Positions 45,784-54,104 are shown, numbered from the stretch's first letter. The stretch: 64,000 nt of DNA from Tissierella sp032104385 (GCF_032104385.1 NZ_DAMCHJ010000001.1:248001-312000), one strand, 5' to 3'. A program made the numbers and translations. The notes: generated by a model from the letters alone, not told the origin.

Positions 45784-45839
45784 AATTCTCCCCCTTACAA
45801 ATAAATTTTCATCAAATATTACCTATATCATCATATCTT

Positions 45840-45856
45840 TGCATTAATCATGCCAA
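45840..45856 (-). promoter_or_regulatory. Sigma-54 promoter of the SDR-GcvP-like operon
   Basis: The minus strand reads TTGGCATGATTAATGCA: TGGCATG-N4-ATGCA, with GG and GC exactly 10 nt apart; the only deviation is A for T at the first base of the -12 element. The predicted start lies about 45 bp upstream of the SDR ATG. The activator gene is divergent, 150 bp away. Confidence 0.7.
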
Positions 45857-45921
45857 AATGTTATATAAAAAATATCTTTTACCATATTCCCTATTTTTTC
45901 AGATTTTTAGAAATTTTTCAA

Positions 45922-45949
45922 TTGTTTTATTGAGTTAATGTGATATAAT
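45922..45949 (+). promoter_or_regulatory. Sigma-A promoter of the sigma-54 activator gene
   Basis: TTGTTT, 16-bp spacer, TATAAT; the -10 is consensus. The transcript would start near 45956, about 50 nt before the ATG at 46009. Confidence 0.6.
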
Positions 45950-45953
45950 TTAC

Positions 45954-45969
45954 TTGTCTTCGTTGACAA
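45954..45969. promoter_or_regulatory. Short dyad, possible activator-binding site
   Basis: TTGTC-TTCGTT-GACAA inverted repeat between the divergent promoters, about 100 bp upstream of the sigma-54 promoter of the SDR operon, a usual distance for an upstream activating sequence. It is short, so tentative. Confidence 0.35.
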
Positions 45970-45972
45970 ATA

Positions 45973-45988
45973 TGGCAATTTTATTGCT
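45973..45988 (+). promoter_or_regulatory. Possible second sigma-54 promoter facing the activator gene
   Basis: TGGCAATTTTATTGCT on the plus strand is TGGCA-N6-TTGCT with perfect spacing. Initiation would fall near 45998, only 10 nt before the ATG, leaving just the GGTGA site in the leader. It could be autoregulation or chance in an AT-rich gap. Confidence 0.4.
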
Positions 45989-46008
45989 AGATATGGCTGG
46001 TGAATGAT

Positions 46009-47721
46009 ATGATTAATTTAAAAATCTTAAAAAGCAGCTTAACTAATATAGTATCTACTATGGCTAATTTAACCAGAATGGAATATGCAGTATTTAATAC
46101 CAATGCAGAACTAGTAAGTAGTACTCAAGTCTATTTACAAAGGAAAGGTCTAAAGGTACATTTAGCATCCATAGAAGAAGTTTTAAATCAAGGAAATGTA
46201 ATTGTAAACAAACCCGGGCTTATGAAATCATGTATTGGATGCAGATTTGTTAATAACTGTCCTTCAACTATAGAAATTCTATCCTGTATAAAATTAAATG
46301 GAGAACCTATAGGTGTAGTAAGCCTTACATCATTCTCTCAAGAAGGACATAATATGATTGAAGAAAATATTCAAATCTATACAGATATGTTAGAAGATAT
46401 TTCAAATTTAATATCTATGTTTGCATTTAATGAAAGTTCAAAAAAGGATACTCAAGTCTTACATGAAATAATTAGTACCATTATTGAAGAAACAGAAGAT
46501 AACTATCTTATAGTAGACAATAAAGGTCTTTTAATTCATTGGACTAAAGGTATTGAAGAACTGTTTTCTTATTGCGATTTATACACACAAACTATCGACC
46601 TTATGTTTCCTAAAGATATTACCAATTGGATATTTAATGAAGTAAAACAAGAGAAAAAATACTGTATTATAGAAGGATTTAAAGGAATCTTATATTCTAA
46701 CCCCTTAAAAGTAGGAGAAGACATAGTTGCTTATATCTTAAAATTAGAAAAAGATAAAAACAATTCAAATCCATCTATTAAAGAGGATTATTTAGATGCG
46801 ATTATCTCCAATAATTATCAAATAGAAAATATCAAATCAAAAATAAAAAAAATCTCTAATTCATCTTCTTCAGTTCTAATAACTGGTGATACAGGTACAG
46901 GAAAGGAAATAGTAGCAAGGGCTATTCATTATACAAGCAGCAGAGCTAATAATCCTTTTATTCCAATTAACTGTGCCAATATACCAGACTCTCTCTTTGA
47001 ATCCGAACTTTTTGGCTATGAGGAAGGTGCTTTCACTGGCGCAAAAAAAGGTGGTAAATTAGGTTTATTTGAATTGGCTAATGGCGGCTCCATCTTTTTA
47101 GATGAAATTGGTGAATTACCAATTTACCTACAAGCCAAATTGCTTAGAGTTCTTCAAGAAAATGCTATACAAAGATTAGGTAGTATCACAAATATCCCAG
47201 TGGATATTAGAATAATAGCAGCTACTAATCAAGATTTAGAGTCAATGGTAAATGAAAATAAATTTAGAGCTGATTTATTCTATAGATTAAATGTTATACC
47301 TATTTATTTGCCTCCATTAAATCAAAGATTATCGGATATAGACATACTCTCAACCCATTTTATAGAAAAATATAATAGAAAACTAATGAAAAACATTAAT
47401 AATATTTCCAAAGAAGCCTTGGAACTTATGAAATCATATTCATGGCCAGGAAATGTAAGAGAACTTGAAAACACTATAGAATATGCAATTAATATGGAAG
47501 ATACAGAAATTATTCAGATTGAAAGCCTTCCCCATAGAATAAGAAAAAAAGCTAATGGAAAAAACGATTTCAAAGAGCTAATTGCACAGAAAGAAGCAGA
47601 TTTAATTATAAATGTCCTAAATAAACACGGTTGGGATTTAGAAGGAAAACAAAAAGCATCAAAAGAATTAGGAATTAGTATTAGAACTTTATATAGAAAA
47701 CTCAAAGAACTGGAAATATAG
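46009..47721 (+). CDS. Sigma-54-dependent activator with Cys-containing N-terminal sensor
   Basis: About 570-aa enhancer-binding protein. N-terminal sensory domain includes CIGCRFVNNC (Cys 75, 78, 84, with a further Cys 93), a plausible metal or redox site, then a PAS-like segment. The AAA+ domain has GDTGTGKE, canonical GAFTGA loop and GGSIFLDEIGE, and ends in a Fis-type helix-turn-helix (KQKASKELGISIRTLYRKLKEL). ATG 46009 follows GGTGA. Divergent from the SDR-GcvP-like operon and its sigma-54 promoter; it is the obvious activator. Confidence 0.9.
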   Translation: MINLKILKSSLTNIVSTMANLTRMEYAVFNTNAELVSSTQVYLQRKGLKVHLASIEEVLNQGNVIVNKPGLMKSCIGCRFVNNCPSTIEILSCIKLNGEPIGVVSLTSFSQEGHNMIEENIQIYTDMLEDISNLISMFAFNESSKKDTQVLHEIISTIIEETEDNYLIVDNKGLLIHWTKGIEELFSYCDLYTQTIDLMFPKDITNWIFNEVKQEKKYCIIEGFKGILYSNPLKVGEDIVAYILKLEKDKNNSNPSIKEDYLDAIISNNYQIENIKSKIKKISNSSSSVLITGDTGTGKEIVARAIHYTSSRANNPFIPINCANIPDSLFESELFGYEEGAFTGAKKGGKLGLFELANGGSIFLDEIGELPIYLQAKLLRVLQENAIQRLGSITNIPVDIRIIAATNQDLESMVNENKFRADLFYRLNVIPIYLPPLNQRLSDIDILSTHFIEKYNRKLMKNINNISKEALELMKSYSWPGNVRELENTIEYAINMEDTEIIQIESLPHRIRKKANGKNDFKELIAQKEADLIINVLNKHGWDLEGKQKASKELGISIRTLYRKLKELEI

Positions 47722-47733
47722 GTTCCTGAAATA

Positions 47734-47769
47734 ATAGACAAGTAGCTTATATATAAGTTGCCTGTCTAT
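47734..47769 (+). terminator. Weak terminator hairpin after activator gene
   Basis: ATAGACAAGTAGCTTA pairs with TAAGTTGCCTGTCTAT (some G-U pairs), followed by an AT-rich tail without a clean U-run. Confidence 0.5.
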
Positions 47770-47779
47770 AATAAATTTA

Positions 47780-47808
47780 TTGCATTTATCTGAGAAATAT
47801 ATTATACT
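47780..47808 (+). promoter_or_regulatory. Sigma-A promoter of feo operon
   Basis: TTGCAT, 17-bp spacer, TATACT. The predicted start is near 47815, within or next to the Fur box. Confidence 0.75.
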
Positions 47809-47816
47809 TATAACGT

Positions 47817-47831
47817 TGATAATCGTTATCA
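47817..47831 (+). promoter_or_regulatory. Fur box upstream of feoA
   Basis: TGATAATCGTTATCA differs from the 7-1-7 Fur consensus TGATAATNATTATCA by one base and is a near-perfect palindrome placed at the transcription start. Confidence 0.85.
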
Positions 47832-47869
47832 TTATGGCTTATTTTGTATAAAATGGAAGGATGATATTT

Positions 47870-48094
47870 ATGAGCACTTTATCTTTAGTTTCTTTAAAGC
47901 CTAATGAATGTGGAAGAATTAAGGAAATTTCAGGATGCTGCAAGGCTAAAAAAAGGTTATATGAGCTTGGTCTCCATAAAAATGCCTATGTTAAAGTTAT
48001 AAAAAATGATTTTGGTCCTCTAATCATTAGTTTATCCGGTAATAAATTGGCTCTAGGTCGCGGGTTAGCCTGTCATATTATAGTTGAGCGTTAA
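47870..48094 (+). CDS. feoA: Ferrous iron transport accessory protein FeoA
   Basis: About 74-aa SH3-like protein (LSLVSLKPNECGRIKEISG ... RLYELGLHKNAYVKVIKNDF, GNKLALGRGLACHIIV). It supports FeoB-mediated Fe(II) uptake at the membrane. ATG 47870 is 9 nt after GGAAGG; the ATG at 47861 abuts that site. First gene of feoABC. Confidence 0.93.
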   Translation: MSTLSLVSLKPNECGRIKEISGCCKAKKRLYELGLHKNAYVKVIKNDFGPLIISLSGNKLALGRGLACHIIVER

Positions 48095-48109
48095 TTTTTT
48101 GCTATTAGT

Positions 48110-48124
48110 TGATAATGGCTATCA
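48110..48124 (+). promoter_or_regulatory. Second Fur-like box between feoA and feoB
   Basis: TGATAATGGCTATCA matches 12-13 of 14 Fur-consensus positions and is palindromic at its ends (TGATA/TATCA). It lies just before the feoB binding site. Confidence 0.5.
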
Positions 48125-48144
48125 TTTATAAAGGGGGAATTTTT

Positions 48145-50139
48145 TTGAATACCATTGCTCTTGTAGGTAATCCTAATAGTGGAAAAACTACATTGTTCAA
48201 TGCTCTAACTGGTTCCAATCAGCATGTTGGCAATTGGCCCGGAGTTACTGTTGAAAAAAAAGAAGGAAAATTTAAATATAAAGGAAATCACTATAATGTC
48301 GTCGATTTGCCGGGAACTTATAGCCTTGGAGCTTATTCAGAAGATGAAGTAGTTGCTCGTGACTATATACTTAAAGGAAATCCAGATATTGTAATTAATG
48401 TAGTTGATGCTACCAATATAGAAAGAAATTTATATTTAACAACACAATTAATCGAAATGGGTGCAAAGGTTATTATAGCACTTAATATGATGGATGAAGC
48501 TAAACAAAAAAATATTGAAATAGATTTAGAAAAACTATCTAAAGAGCTAGGGGTTCCAATAATCCCTACTGTAGCTTCTAAATCTAAGGGTTTAGATATG
48601 CTAATAGAAAAATCTATTCAATATGCGGAAAATAAAGAAAATCCTAATTTGAAATTTAGTTATGGAGAGGACATTGATAAAGAAATTGAAGATATAAACT
48701 CCATGCTTAGTAATTCTGATTTAGAATATCCTGGTAAATGGGTAGCCATAAAGCTATTAGAAGGTGATAAAGAAGTCTATAGACTTATAGAGAATAAAGG
48801 CACTGCACCTATTAAAGAAAGAGTGATATCATTAGGAGAAAAAGCCACAGAATATGAATTACAAATCGTAGATAAAAGATATGACTTTATAGGTACAATT
48901 GTAAATAAGACTGTGAAAAAACCATCTGATATAGTAGAAACTCGGACTGATAAAATAGATAAGATCATTACTCATAAATATTTAGGGCTTCCTATATTTG
49001 CTTTAATTATGTTTGCCATATTTCAGCTTACATTTATTCTTGGTCAAGATATCCTTGGTGGATATGTAGCAACTATTGTAGAAATCATTGGAGAATATGT
49101 AGTTAATCTATTAATTATGATAAATGCTCCAGAATGGGTGCAATCTTTTATTTCTCAAGGTATCTTTGCAGGAGTTGGTGCTGTATTTGAATTTGTTCCT
49201 CTTATTACAGTATTATATTTTTTCATAGGTATATTAGAGGATACAGGTTATATGGCTCGAGCTGCTTATGTAATGGACGGCTTGATGAGAGCCCTTGGTC
49301 TTCATGGTAAGACTTTTATTTCCATGATAGTAGGTTTTGGCTGCAATGTCCCTGGAATAATGTCTGCTAGAACCTTAGATAATAAAAAAGATAAAATGAT
49401 TGCCATCCTTATTAATCCATTTATGTCCTGCGGAGCAAGGTTACCTATTTATTTAGTGTTTATTGCTGCATTTTTCCCTAAACACGGTGGAATAGTATTG
49501 TTTTCTCTTTATACCCTAGGTATTATAATGGCTTTATTAATTGGTAAAATATTTTCAAAAACATTATTTAAAGGTGAATCTTCACATTTTATTATGGAAT
49601 TACCTCCTTATAGATTACCTATATTCAGATACGTTATAAGGGATATGTGGGATAAGGTATGGGATTTCTTGTATAGAGCTGGAACCATTATATTTGTTGT
49701 AGTCTCTCTACTTTGGGTTTTATCTGTATTACCATTTGGAGTGGAACCCTATAGTCAAGAAAGTATTTTAGGTAGAATAGGTACTATTTTAGCTCCTATA
49801 TTTATACCTGCCGGATTTGGTACTTGGCAAGCTACCGTTAGTTTATTCGCAGGTATAGCAGCTAAGGAAGCTGTGGTAGCTGTTCTAGGCATGGTTTATG
49901 CTGGTGTATCTGAAGGCTCTCAGCTAGTTAGTGCTCTACAAAATGTATTTACTCCACTTACTGCTATATCATTTATGGTAATGGTACTTTTATACACACC
50001 TTGTGCCGCAGTAATAGGCACTGTAAAAAAAGAAACTAATTCTACTAAATGGGCAGTATTTATGACAGTTTATCCTTTTATAATAGGTTGGATATCCTCT
50101 GTCCTTGTTTACCAAGTTGGTAGATTATTAGGTTTTTAG
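48145..50139 (+). CDS. feoB: Ferrous iron transporter FeoB
   Basis: About 664-aa Fe(II) permease with an N-terminal G-protein domain (G1 GNPNSGKTT, GVTVEKKEG, G3 DLPGTYSL, G4 NMMD) and Gate/core membrane domains (IVGFGCNVPGIMSARTLDN, NPFMSCGARLPIYLVF). The start is TTG 48145 behind GGGGGA, where the family N-terminus (NTIALVGNPN) begins; upstream in-frame ATGs add non-conserved residues. Fur-regulated. Confidence 0.95.
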   Translation: MNTIALVGNPNSGKTTLFNALTGSNQHVGNWPGVTVEKKEGKFKYKGNHYNVVDLPGTYSLGAYSEDEVVARDYILKGNPDIVINVVDATNIERNLYLTTQLIEMGAKVIIALNMMDEAKQKNIEIDLEKLSKELGVPIIPTVASKSKGLDMLIEKSIQYAENKENPNLKFSYGEDIDKEIEDINSMLSNSDLEYPGKWVAIKLLEGDKEVYRLIENKGTAPIKERVISLGEKATEYELQIVDKRYDFIGTIVNKTVKKPSDIVETRTDKIDKIITHKYLGLPIFALIMFAIFQLTFILGQDILGGYVATIVEIIGEYVVNLLIMINAPEWVQSFISQGIFAGVGAVFEFVPLITVLYFFIGILEDTGYMARAAYVMDGLMRALGLHGKTFISMIVGFGCNVPGIMSARTLDNKKDKMIAILINPFMSCGARLPIYLVFIAAFFPKHGGIVLFSLYTLGIIMALLIGKIFSKTLFKGESSHFIMELPPYRLPIFRYVIRDMWDKVWDFLYRAGTIIFVVVSLLWVLSVLPFGVEPYSQESILGRIGTILAPIFIPAGFGTWQATVSLFAGIAAKEAVVAVLGMVYAGVSEGSQLVSALQNVFTPLTAISFMVMVLLYTPCAAVIGTVKKETNSTKWAVFMTVYPFIIGWISSVLVYQVGRLLGF

Positions 50140-50150
50140 GAGGGAATTTA

Positions 50151-50411
50151 ATGCTTAAAGACGTCTTAAATGAAATATCTAATGCTAAGGTATTCTCTAT
50201 TTCTTTGATAGCAAAAAAATTAAATATATCTGAAACTTTAGTTGAGGATGCAGTAAAAGAATTATCTAGAATGGAATACATTATAGAGGATATGGGTTCC
50301 CCTACTTGTGAAACAAAATGCAGTGGATGCTCAATGAAAGCTTTTTGTAATGCAGTACCAATAAAGACTATTAGTTTAACAGATAAGGGAATGAAGTTGT
50401 TAAAAAACTAA
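50151..50411 (+). CDS. FeoC-like winged-helix protein with Cys cluster
   Basis: 86-aa protein: a winged helix (DVLNEISNAKVFSISLIAKKLNISETLVEDAVKEL) followed by a Cys motif CETKCSGCSMKAFC typical of FeoC-like iron-sulfur regulators. It follows feoB by 11 nt with AGGAGG as binding site. May sense iron or oxygen and adjust FeoB stability or expression. Confidence 0.86.
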   Translation: MLKDVLNEISNAKVFSISLIAKKLNISETLVEDAVKELSRMEYIIEDMGSPTCETKCSGCSMKAFCNAVPIKTISLTDKGMKLLKN

Positions 50412-50443
50412 TATAATTTATTGTAAACTTTTAAGATTTCACT

Positions 50444-50472
50444 TGACTAACTTGCTAAAGTGATATATAATT
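50444..50472 (+). promoter_or_regulatory. Sigma-A promoter of candidate ncRNA
   Basis: TTGACT, 17-bp spacer, TATAAT. The predicted start (about 50479) coincides with the first base of the RNA's closing stem. Confidence 0.75.
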
Positions 50473-50478
50473 AATTCA

Positions 50479-50766
50479 AATAAAACTTTAACTTTTCCAG
50501 CCTAAAGATTTAAAAAATTTAGTAGTTTGTTTTATTAGTAAGGATTAGGAAAGACAATAGTTAGTTAGTAGTATAATTAAGAAAAGTATTCTGTGTAGTA
50601 AATGTTGAAACCTTTTAAACCCTCATTAAATCAACGTAAGGAGTGTATCAGAAGATTGAATTTAGTAGTTAGATTAAATCCATTGGGTTGGAAGGGTTGT
50701 AAAAAGTTTTATTTTAAATAATAGGTAGTTTCTAGAAATATTAGAGACTACCTATTTATTTTTTGT
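50479..50766 (+). ncRNA. Candidate structured non-coding RNA (6S-like architecture, class unknown)
   Basis: No good coding frame occupies 50412-50839. The stretch has its own sigma-A promoter and a strong terminator, and the body folds back on itself: 50479-50490 AAATAAAACTTT pairs with 50703-50714, 50496-50503 TTCCAGCC with 50686-50693, and 50508-50514 GATTTAA with 50674-50680. A long imperfect hairpin of about 235 nt results, recalling 6S RNA, though length and interior do not let me assign it. The next gene (pncB) has its own promoter, so this is not simply its leader. Confidence 0.6.
50720..50766 (+). terminator. Terminator of the candidate ncRNA
   Basis: AATAGGTAGT and ACTACCTATT stem with 17-nt loop, followed by TATTTTTTG. 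Confidence 0.85.
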
Positions 50767-50778
50767 TTATTTCCTTTG

Positions 50779-50807
50779 TTGAACTTTCTTTGCTATAGGT
50801 CTATAAT
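50779..50807 (+). promoter_or_regulatory. Sigma-A promoter of pncB
   Basis: TTGAAC, 17-bp spacer, TATAAT, ending 33 bp before the pncB start codon. Confidence 0.75.
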
Positions 50808-50839
50808 TAGAGTAACAATATATAAAAAGGAGACTACCG

Positions 50840-52294
50840 ATGATAAGCTTAGATTGGAAAGAGAGAAAGAATCTTACTATGTTAGCAGATTTCTATGAAT
50901 TCACTATGGCCAACGGATATCTAGAAAATAACATGGAAAATCAGATTGGATATTTTGACATGTTTTTTAGGAGCATACCAGATGATGGTGGGTTTGCTAT
51001 TATGGCCGGTGTTGAACAATTAATAGAATATCTAAGAAATCTTAAGTTCAATGAGGAAGATATTTCATATTTTGAATCCAAAAAAATCTTTGGAGAAAAG
51101 TTTTTAAACTATTTAAGAAATTTTAAGTTTAAATGTGATGTATGGGCAATTCCAGAAGGTACTCCCATATTTCCTCAAGAACCTATAGTAATTGTAAAAG
51201 GACCTGTAGTTCAAGCTCAACTTATAGAGACCATGGTTCTTCTAACTATAAATCATCAAAGTTTAATTGCTACTAAAGCTAATAGAATAGTTAGAGCAGC
51301 AAATGGAAGAACTGTAATGGAATTTGGTTCTAGACGTGCTCAGGGCTATGAAGGTGCTATCCTTGGCGCTAGAGCTGCTTATATTGGCGGGTGTATCGGA
51401 ACTGCCAATACCATAGTGGATAGGGATTTTGATATTCCAGCATTGGGAACCATGGCCCATAGCTGGGTACAAATGTTTCCTACTGAATTAGATGCTTTTA
51501 GAGCATATGCTAAGATTTATCCAGATAACTGTACTCTTCTAGTCGATACTTACAATACCTTAAAAGAAGGTATTCCAAATGCAATAACAGTATTTAATGA
51601 GGAAATTGTACCATTAGGTTTTAGACCAAAAGGCATTAGAATAGATAGCGGAGATATTGCTTATCTATCTAAAGAAGCCCGTAAACTGCTTGATGAAGCT
51701 GGGTTTTCTGATTGTATGATTGTAGCATCATCAAGTTTAGATGAATATGTTATAAGGGATTTATTAATCCAAGGTGCACAAATTGATTCTTTTGGTGTTG
51801 GCGAAAGACTTATAACTGCAAAATCTCAGCCCGTTTTTGGTGGAGTGTATAAATTGACTACAATAGAAAAAAACGGGGAACTTATACCAACAATTAAGGT
51901 TAGTGAAAATGTAGGCAAAATAACTACTCCAGGATTTAAACAAGTTTATAGATTGTTTGATAAAGCAACAAACAAGGCTATTGCTGATGTTATCACCTTA
52001 CATGACGAAATCATCGATGATACTAAACCCTATGAAATCTTCCATCCTTTATATACATGGAAGAGAAAAACTTTAGAAAATTTTTATGCTAAGAAACTAT
52101 TAGTGAAGATCTTTGAAGATGGACATTGTATTTATGAAAATCCAAATATCCATGAAATAAAATCATACTGCAAAGAACAATTAGATTTAATGTGGGATGA
52201 AGTCAAAAGATTTGAAAGACCCCATAGATATTTCGTAGACTTATCTCAGAAACTATGGAATATTAAAGATGAATTATTAAAGAAACATAAATAA
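50840..52294 (+). CDS. pncB: Nicotinate phosphoribosyltransferase
   Basis: 484-aa NAD-salvage enzyme converting nicotinate and PRPP to nicotinate mononucleotide. Family motifs: MLADFYEFTMANGYLEN at the N-terminus, EFGSRRAQGYEGAILGARAAYIGG, GTMAHSWVQMF (catalytic His), IRIDSGDIAYLSKEAR and FGVGERLITAKSQPVFGGVYKL. ATG follows AAAAGGAG. Monocistronic between its own promoter and a terminator. Confidence 0.96.
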   Translation: MISLDWKERKNLTMLADFYEFTMANGYLENNMENQIGYFDMFFRSIPDDGGFAIMAGVEQLIEYLRNLKFNEEDISYFESKKIFGEKFLNYLRNFKFKCDVWAIPEGTPIFPQEPIVIVKGPVVQAQLIETMVLLTINHQSLIATKANRIVRAANGRTVMEFGSRRAQGYEGAILGARAAYIGGCIGTANTIVDRDFDIPALGTMAHSWVQMFPTELDAFRAYAKIYPDNCTLLVDTYNTLKEGIPNAITVFNEEIVPLGFRPKGIRIDSGDIAYLSKEARKLLDEAGFSDCMIVASSSLDEYVIRDLLIQGAQIDSFGVGERLITAKSQPVFGGVYKLTTIEKNGELIPTIKVSENVGKITTPGFKQVYRLFDKATNKAIADVITLHDEIIDDTKPYEIFHPLYTWKRKTLENFYAKKLLVKIFEDGHCIYENPNIHEIKSYCKEQLDLMWDEVKRFERPHRYFVDLSQKLWNIKDELLKKHK

Positions 52295-52302
52295 GCATAA
52301 AT

Positions 52303-52339
52303 AAGTGCTATTTTGAGTATAAGAGACAAAATAGCACTT
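52303..52339 (+). terminator. Terminator after pncB
   Basis: AAGTGCTATTTTG and CAAAATAGCACTT perfect 13-bp stem followed by ATTGTTTTT. It overlaps the stop of the convergent gene, so it may be bidirectional. Confidence 0.9.
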
Positions 52340-52916
52340 ATTGTTTTTCTAAAATATATCTAGTTATATCAATATTTTTACTATCAAAAAAAGTAGTTTT
52401 GGGAAATTCCATATTCTTATCTGTAAACCTATTTATAATCAAATAATAATCTTTTTGAGATATATCTTCATCTTTCACAATATCCCCAAAATCTAATTCA
52501 AAATGTGAAATTTTCCTATTATTATTTTTCCCATAAACAATATATAATTGATCCCCATCCTTACAAGCATCAGTGATATAATAAATATTAAATAAATATG
52601 GAGAAGCTTTATTTGCTGCAAGTCTAATATACTTATTTATAAATACTTTTTCATATATAACTAACCCGATCTCATTTGAATCCTTTATAGAGTAAACTAC
52701 ATATAGGTATTTTTTATCATGATCATCAAAAATAGATTCCTTTATTTCTATAGATCTCCCCTCTTTTAATTCAATATCCAAAGCTACATCTTCATATTTT
52801 ATGGGAGGAGTTGAAAATAAATATTTACTACTAGCTTTATATATAATAGACATCCATATGAATAAGATAATAAATAATACAAAAATATATCTCAAATTTT
52901 CATTGATACGATCCAA
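52338..52916 (-). CDS. Hypothetical membrane-anchored protein
   Basis: About 192 aa: one N-terminal membrane helix (YIFVLFIILFIWMSIIY) and an extracytoplasmic region with regularly spaced beta-like segments. No family recognised. TTG 52916 follows AGAGGTG at good spacing; a GTG at 52925 lies within that site. Located downstream of the agr genes but with no visible functional link. Confidence 0.6.
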   Translation of the reverse strand: MDRINENLRYIFVLFIILFIWMSIIYKASSKYLFSTPPIKYEDVALDIELKEGRSIEIKESIFDDHDKKYLYVVYSIKDSNEIGLVIYEKVFINKYIRLAANKASPYLFNIYYITDACKDGDQLYIVYGKNNNRKISHFELDFGDIVKDEDISQKDYYLIINRFTDKNMEFPKTTFFDSKNIDITRYILEKQ

Positions 52917-52925
52917 AACATACAC

Positions 52926-53165
52926 CTCTTTTTTGCTAAATCAATAGAATAGGAAGAAACAATATTTTATCTTTAAGTTCATTCTACATTGTTAGAAGTT
53001 ATTTAATATGAGTTCAAAAGATATTAATTTTAGATCCGTTTTTATATTAATTAAATATAATGCTTGAGAACCTCAATGCCATTAATAAAAAATATTATAA
53101 TATAGGATATATAACTTTAAAAAATCACCACTTTAACAATTGCATCTTAATAATAAAATAAAAAT
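52926..53165. other. Gap without recognisable features
   Basis: AT-rich sequence between the membrane-anchored gene and the agrD terminator. I see no gene, repeat or RNA in it; the promoter of the minus-strand gene presumably lies here. Confidence 0.4.
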
Positions 53166-53167
53166 TA

Positions 53168-53209
53168 AAAACACTGATTTTCAGATTAGTTCTGAAAGCC
53201 AGTGTTTTT
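53168..53209 (-). terminator. Terminator of agrBD
   Basis: AAAACACTG / CAGTGTTTT outer stem plus inner TTTCAGA / TCTGAAA stem, followed on the minus strand by a T-rich run. About 150 bp beyond the agrD stop. Confidence 0.85.
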
Positions 53210-53359
53210 CGATTTAATGGATTTGAACAGATTAAATAATCTGGCTACTAGGTTTTCATTGAAAAAGTCAAATTATTAACCTTTGTTATATTGTTAATGC
53301 AAATCTGTAGAAATTAATTATGTTTGATATTAAAAAGTAATCTTTCCAAAACTCTTGTC

Positions 53360-53491
53360 TTATTTCTTTAGAGCCTTAGGTGCCTTAGGTTCATAATATA
53401 AAAAGGTAGAAATTGTATTTGGGGATTCCTCTGCAATTTTTTTTGCCACCTTCCCCATTTTTTCTATTCCCTTACTTAAAACTTTCTTCAT
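53360..53491 (-). CDS. agrD: AgrD autoinducing-peptide precursor (Ser at ring position)
   Basis: 43-aa precursor overlapping the 3' end of agrB in another frame. Layout fits AgrD: amphipathic N-terminus (MKKVLSKGIEKMGKVAKKIA), a core ending STFLY, then the acidic/Pro tail YEPKAPKALKK. By analogy with CLWFT-HQPEEPKSL and CDFIM-DEVEVPKEL, the five-residue ring would be S-T-F-L-Y, closed by Ser as a lactone instead of the common Cys thiolactone. ATG 53491 lies 9 nt after GGGGAGG; an ATG two codons earlier is also possible. Cleaved and cyclised by AgrB, sensed by AgrC. Confidence 0.8.
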   Translation of the reverse strand: MKKVLSKGIEKMGKVAKKIAEESPNTISTFLYYEPKAPKALKK

Positions 53492-54080
53492 ACCCATCTT
53501 CCTCCCCTTTAGTTTTATTATTAATACTTAATGCCACTATCATTAAAGAACTACTAATGGCAAAGAAGTAATTAATTTCATTTACTAAGCCTAGTACTGT
53601 TAATATATGGCATATGGTCGCTAAAGCCAAGATAACACTTAACCATTCATCCTTTTTCGTATTGCTTTTATTTATAATCTCTTGATTTACAATTCTATTT
53701 TTATGTACTATAGGTTTAGATAGATAAATTTTTATAGTAGCATAAATAATAAATATTATTCCTATAATTTCTTTTAAATTATTACTTAACCATTTTTCTA
53801 AAAAAACTATAATCATAAAATTTAAACTTGTAATAAATAAACATCCTAAATATGTCTTACTATGATAGCCTCCAACATTTCTCCTAAGTAAAATCAGTGT
53901 ACCTAAGTAAATAACAGCAGACACTGCTTGTCCCATAATAATTCCAATCAATATAACAATTAGAGATGTTAAGATACTAGTTCCTATTATTTTCATTCCA
54001 TAAAATATTATTTCAGCTTCATCTTCATCCATTGTGGATTGTGAAAAACAATATCTAATAAACTGATTTATCACTTTCAA
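53472..54080 (-). CDS. agrB: AgrB peptide-processing membrane protease
   Basis: 202-aa membrane endopeptidase that trims and cyclises AgrD. Catalytic motif RRNVGGYHSKTYLGC carries His73 and Cys80; about six hydrophobic segments. The start is TTG 54080 behind AAAGGGG. It lies directly downstream of the agr promoter with TATAAT at 54105-54110 and repeat operator at 54140-54171. Its 3' end overlaps agrD by about 20 nt. Confidence 0.92.
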   Translation of the reverse strand: MKVINQFIRYCFSQSTMDEDEAEIIFYGMKIIGTSILTSLIVILIGIIMGQAVSAVIYLGTLILLRRNVGGYHSKTYLGCLFITSLNFMIIVFLEKWLSNNLKEIIGIIFIIYATIKIYLSKPIVHKNRIVNQEIINKSNTKKDEWLSVILALATICHILTVLGLVNEINYFFAISSSLMIVALSINNKTKGEEDGYEESFK

Positions 54081-54104
54081 TCCTAACCCCTTTCTCTTAC
54101 AATA

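Noticed and set aside
45784..46008. Glycine riboswitch upstream of the GcvP-like operon
   Set aside because: Searched for the paired conserved aptamer core; not found. The gap is taken up by sigma-54 and sigma-A elements.
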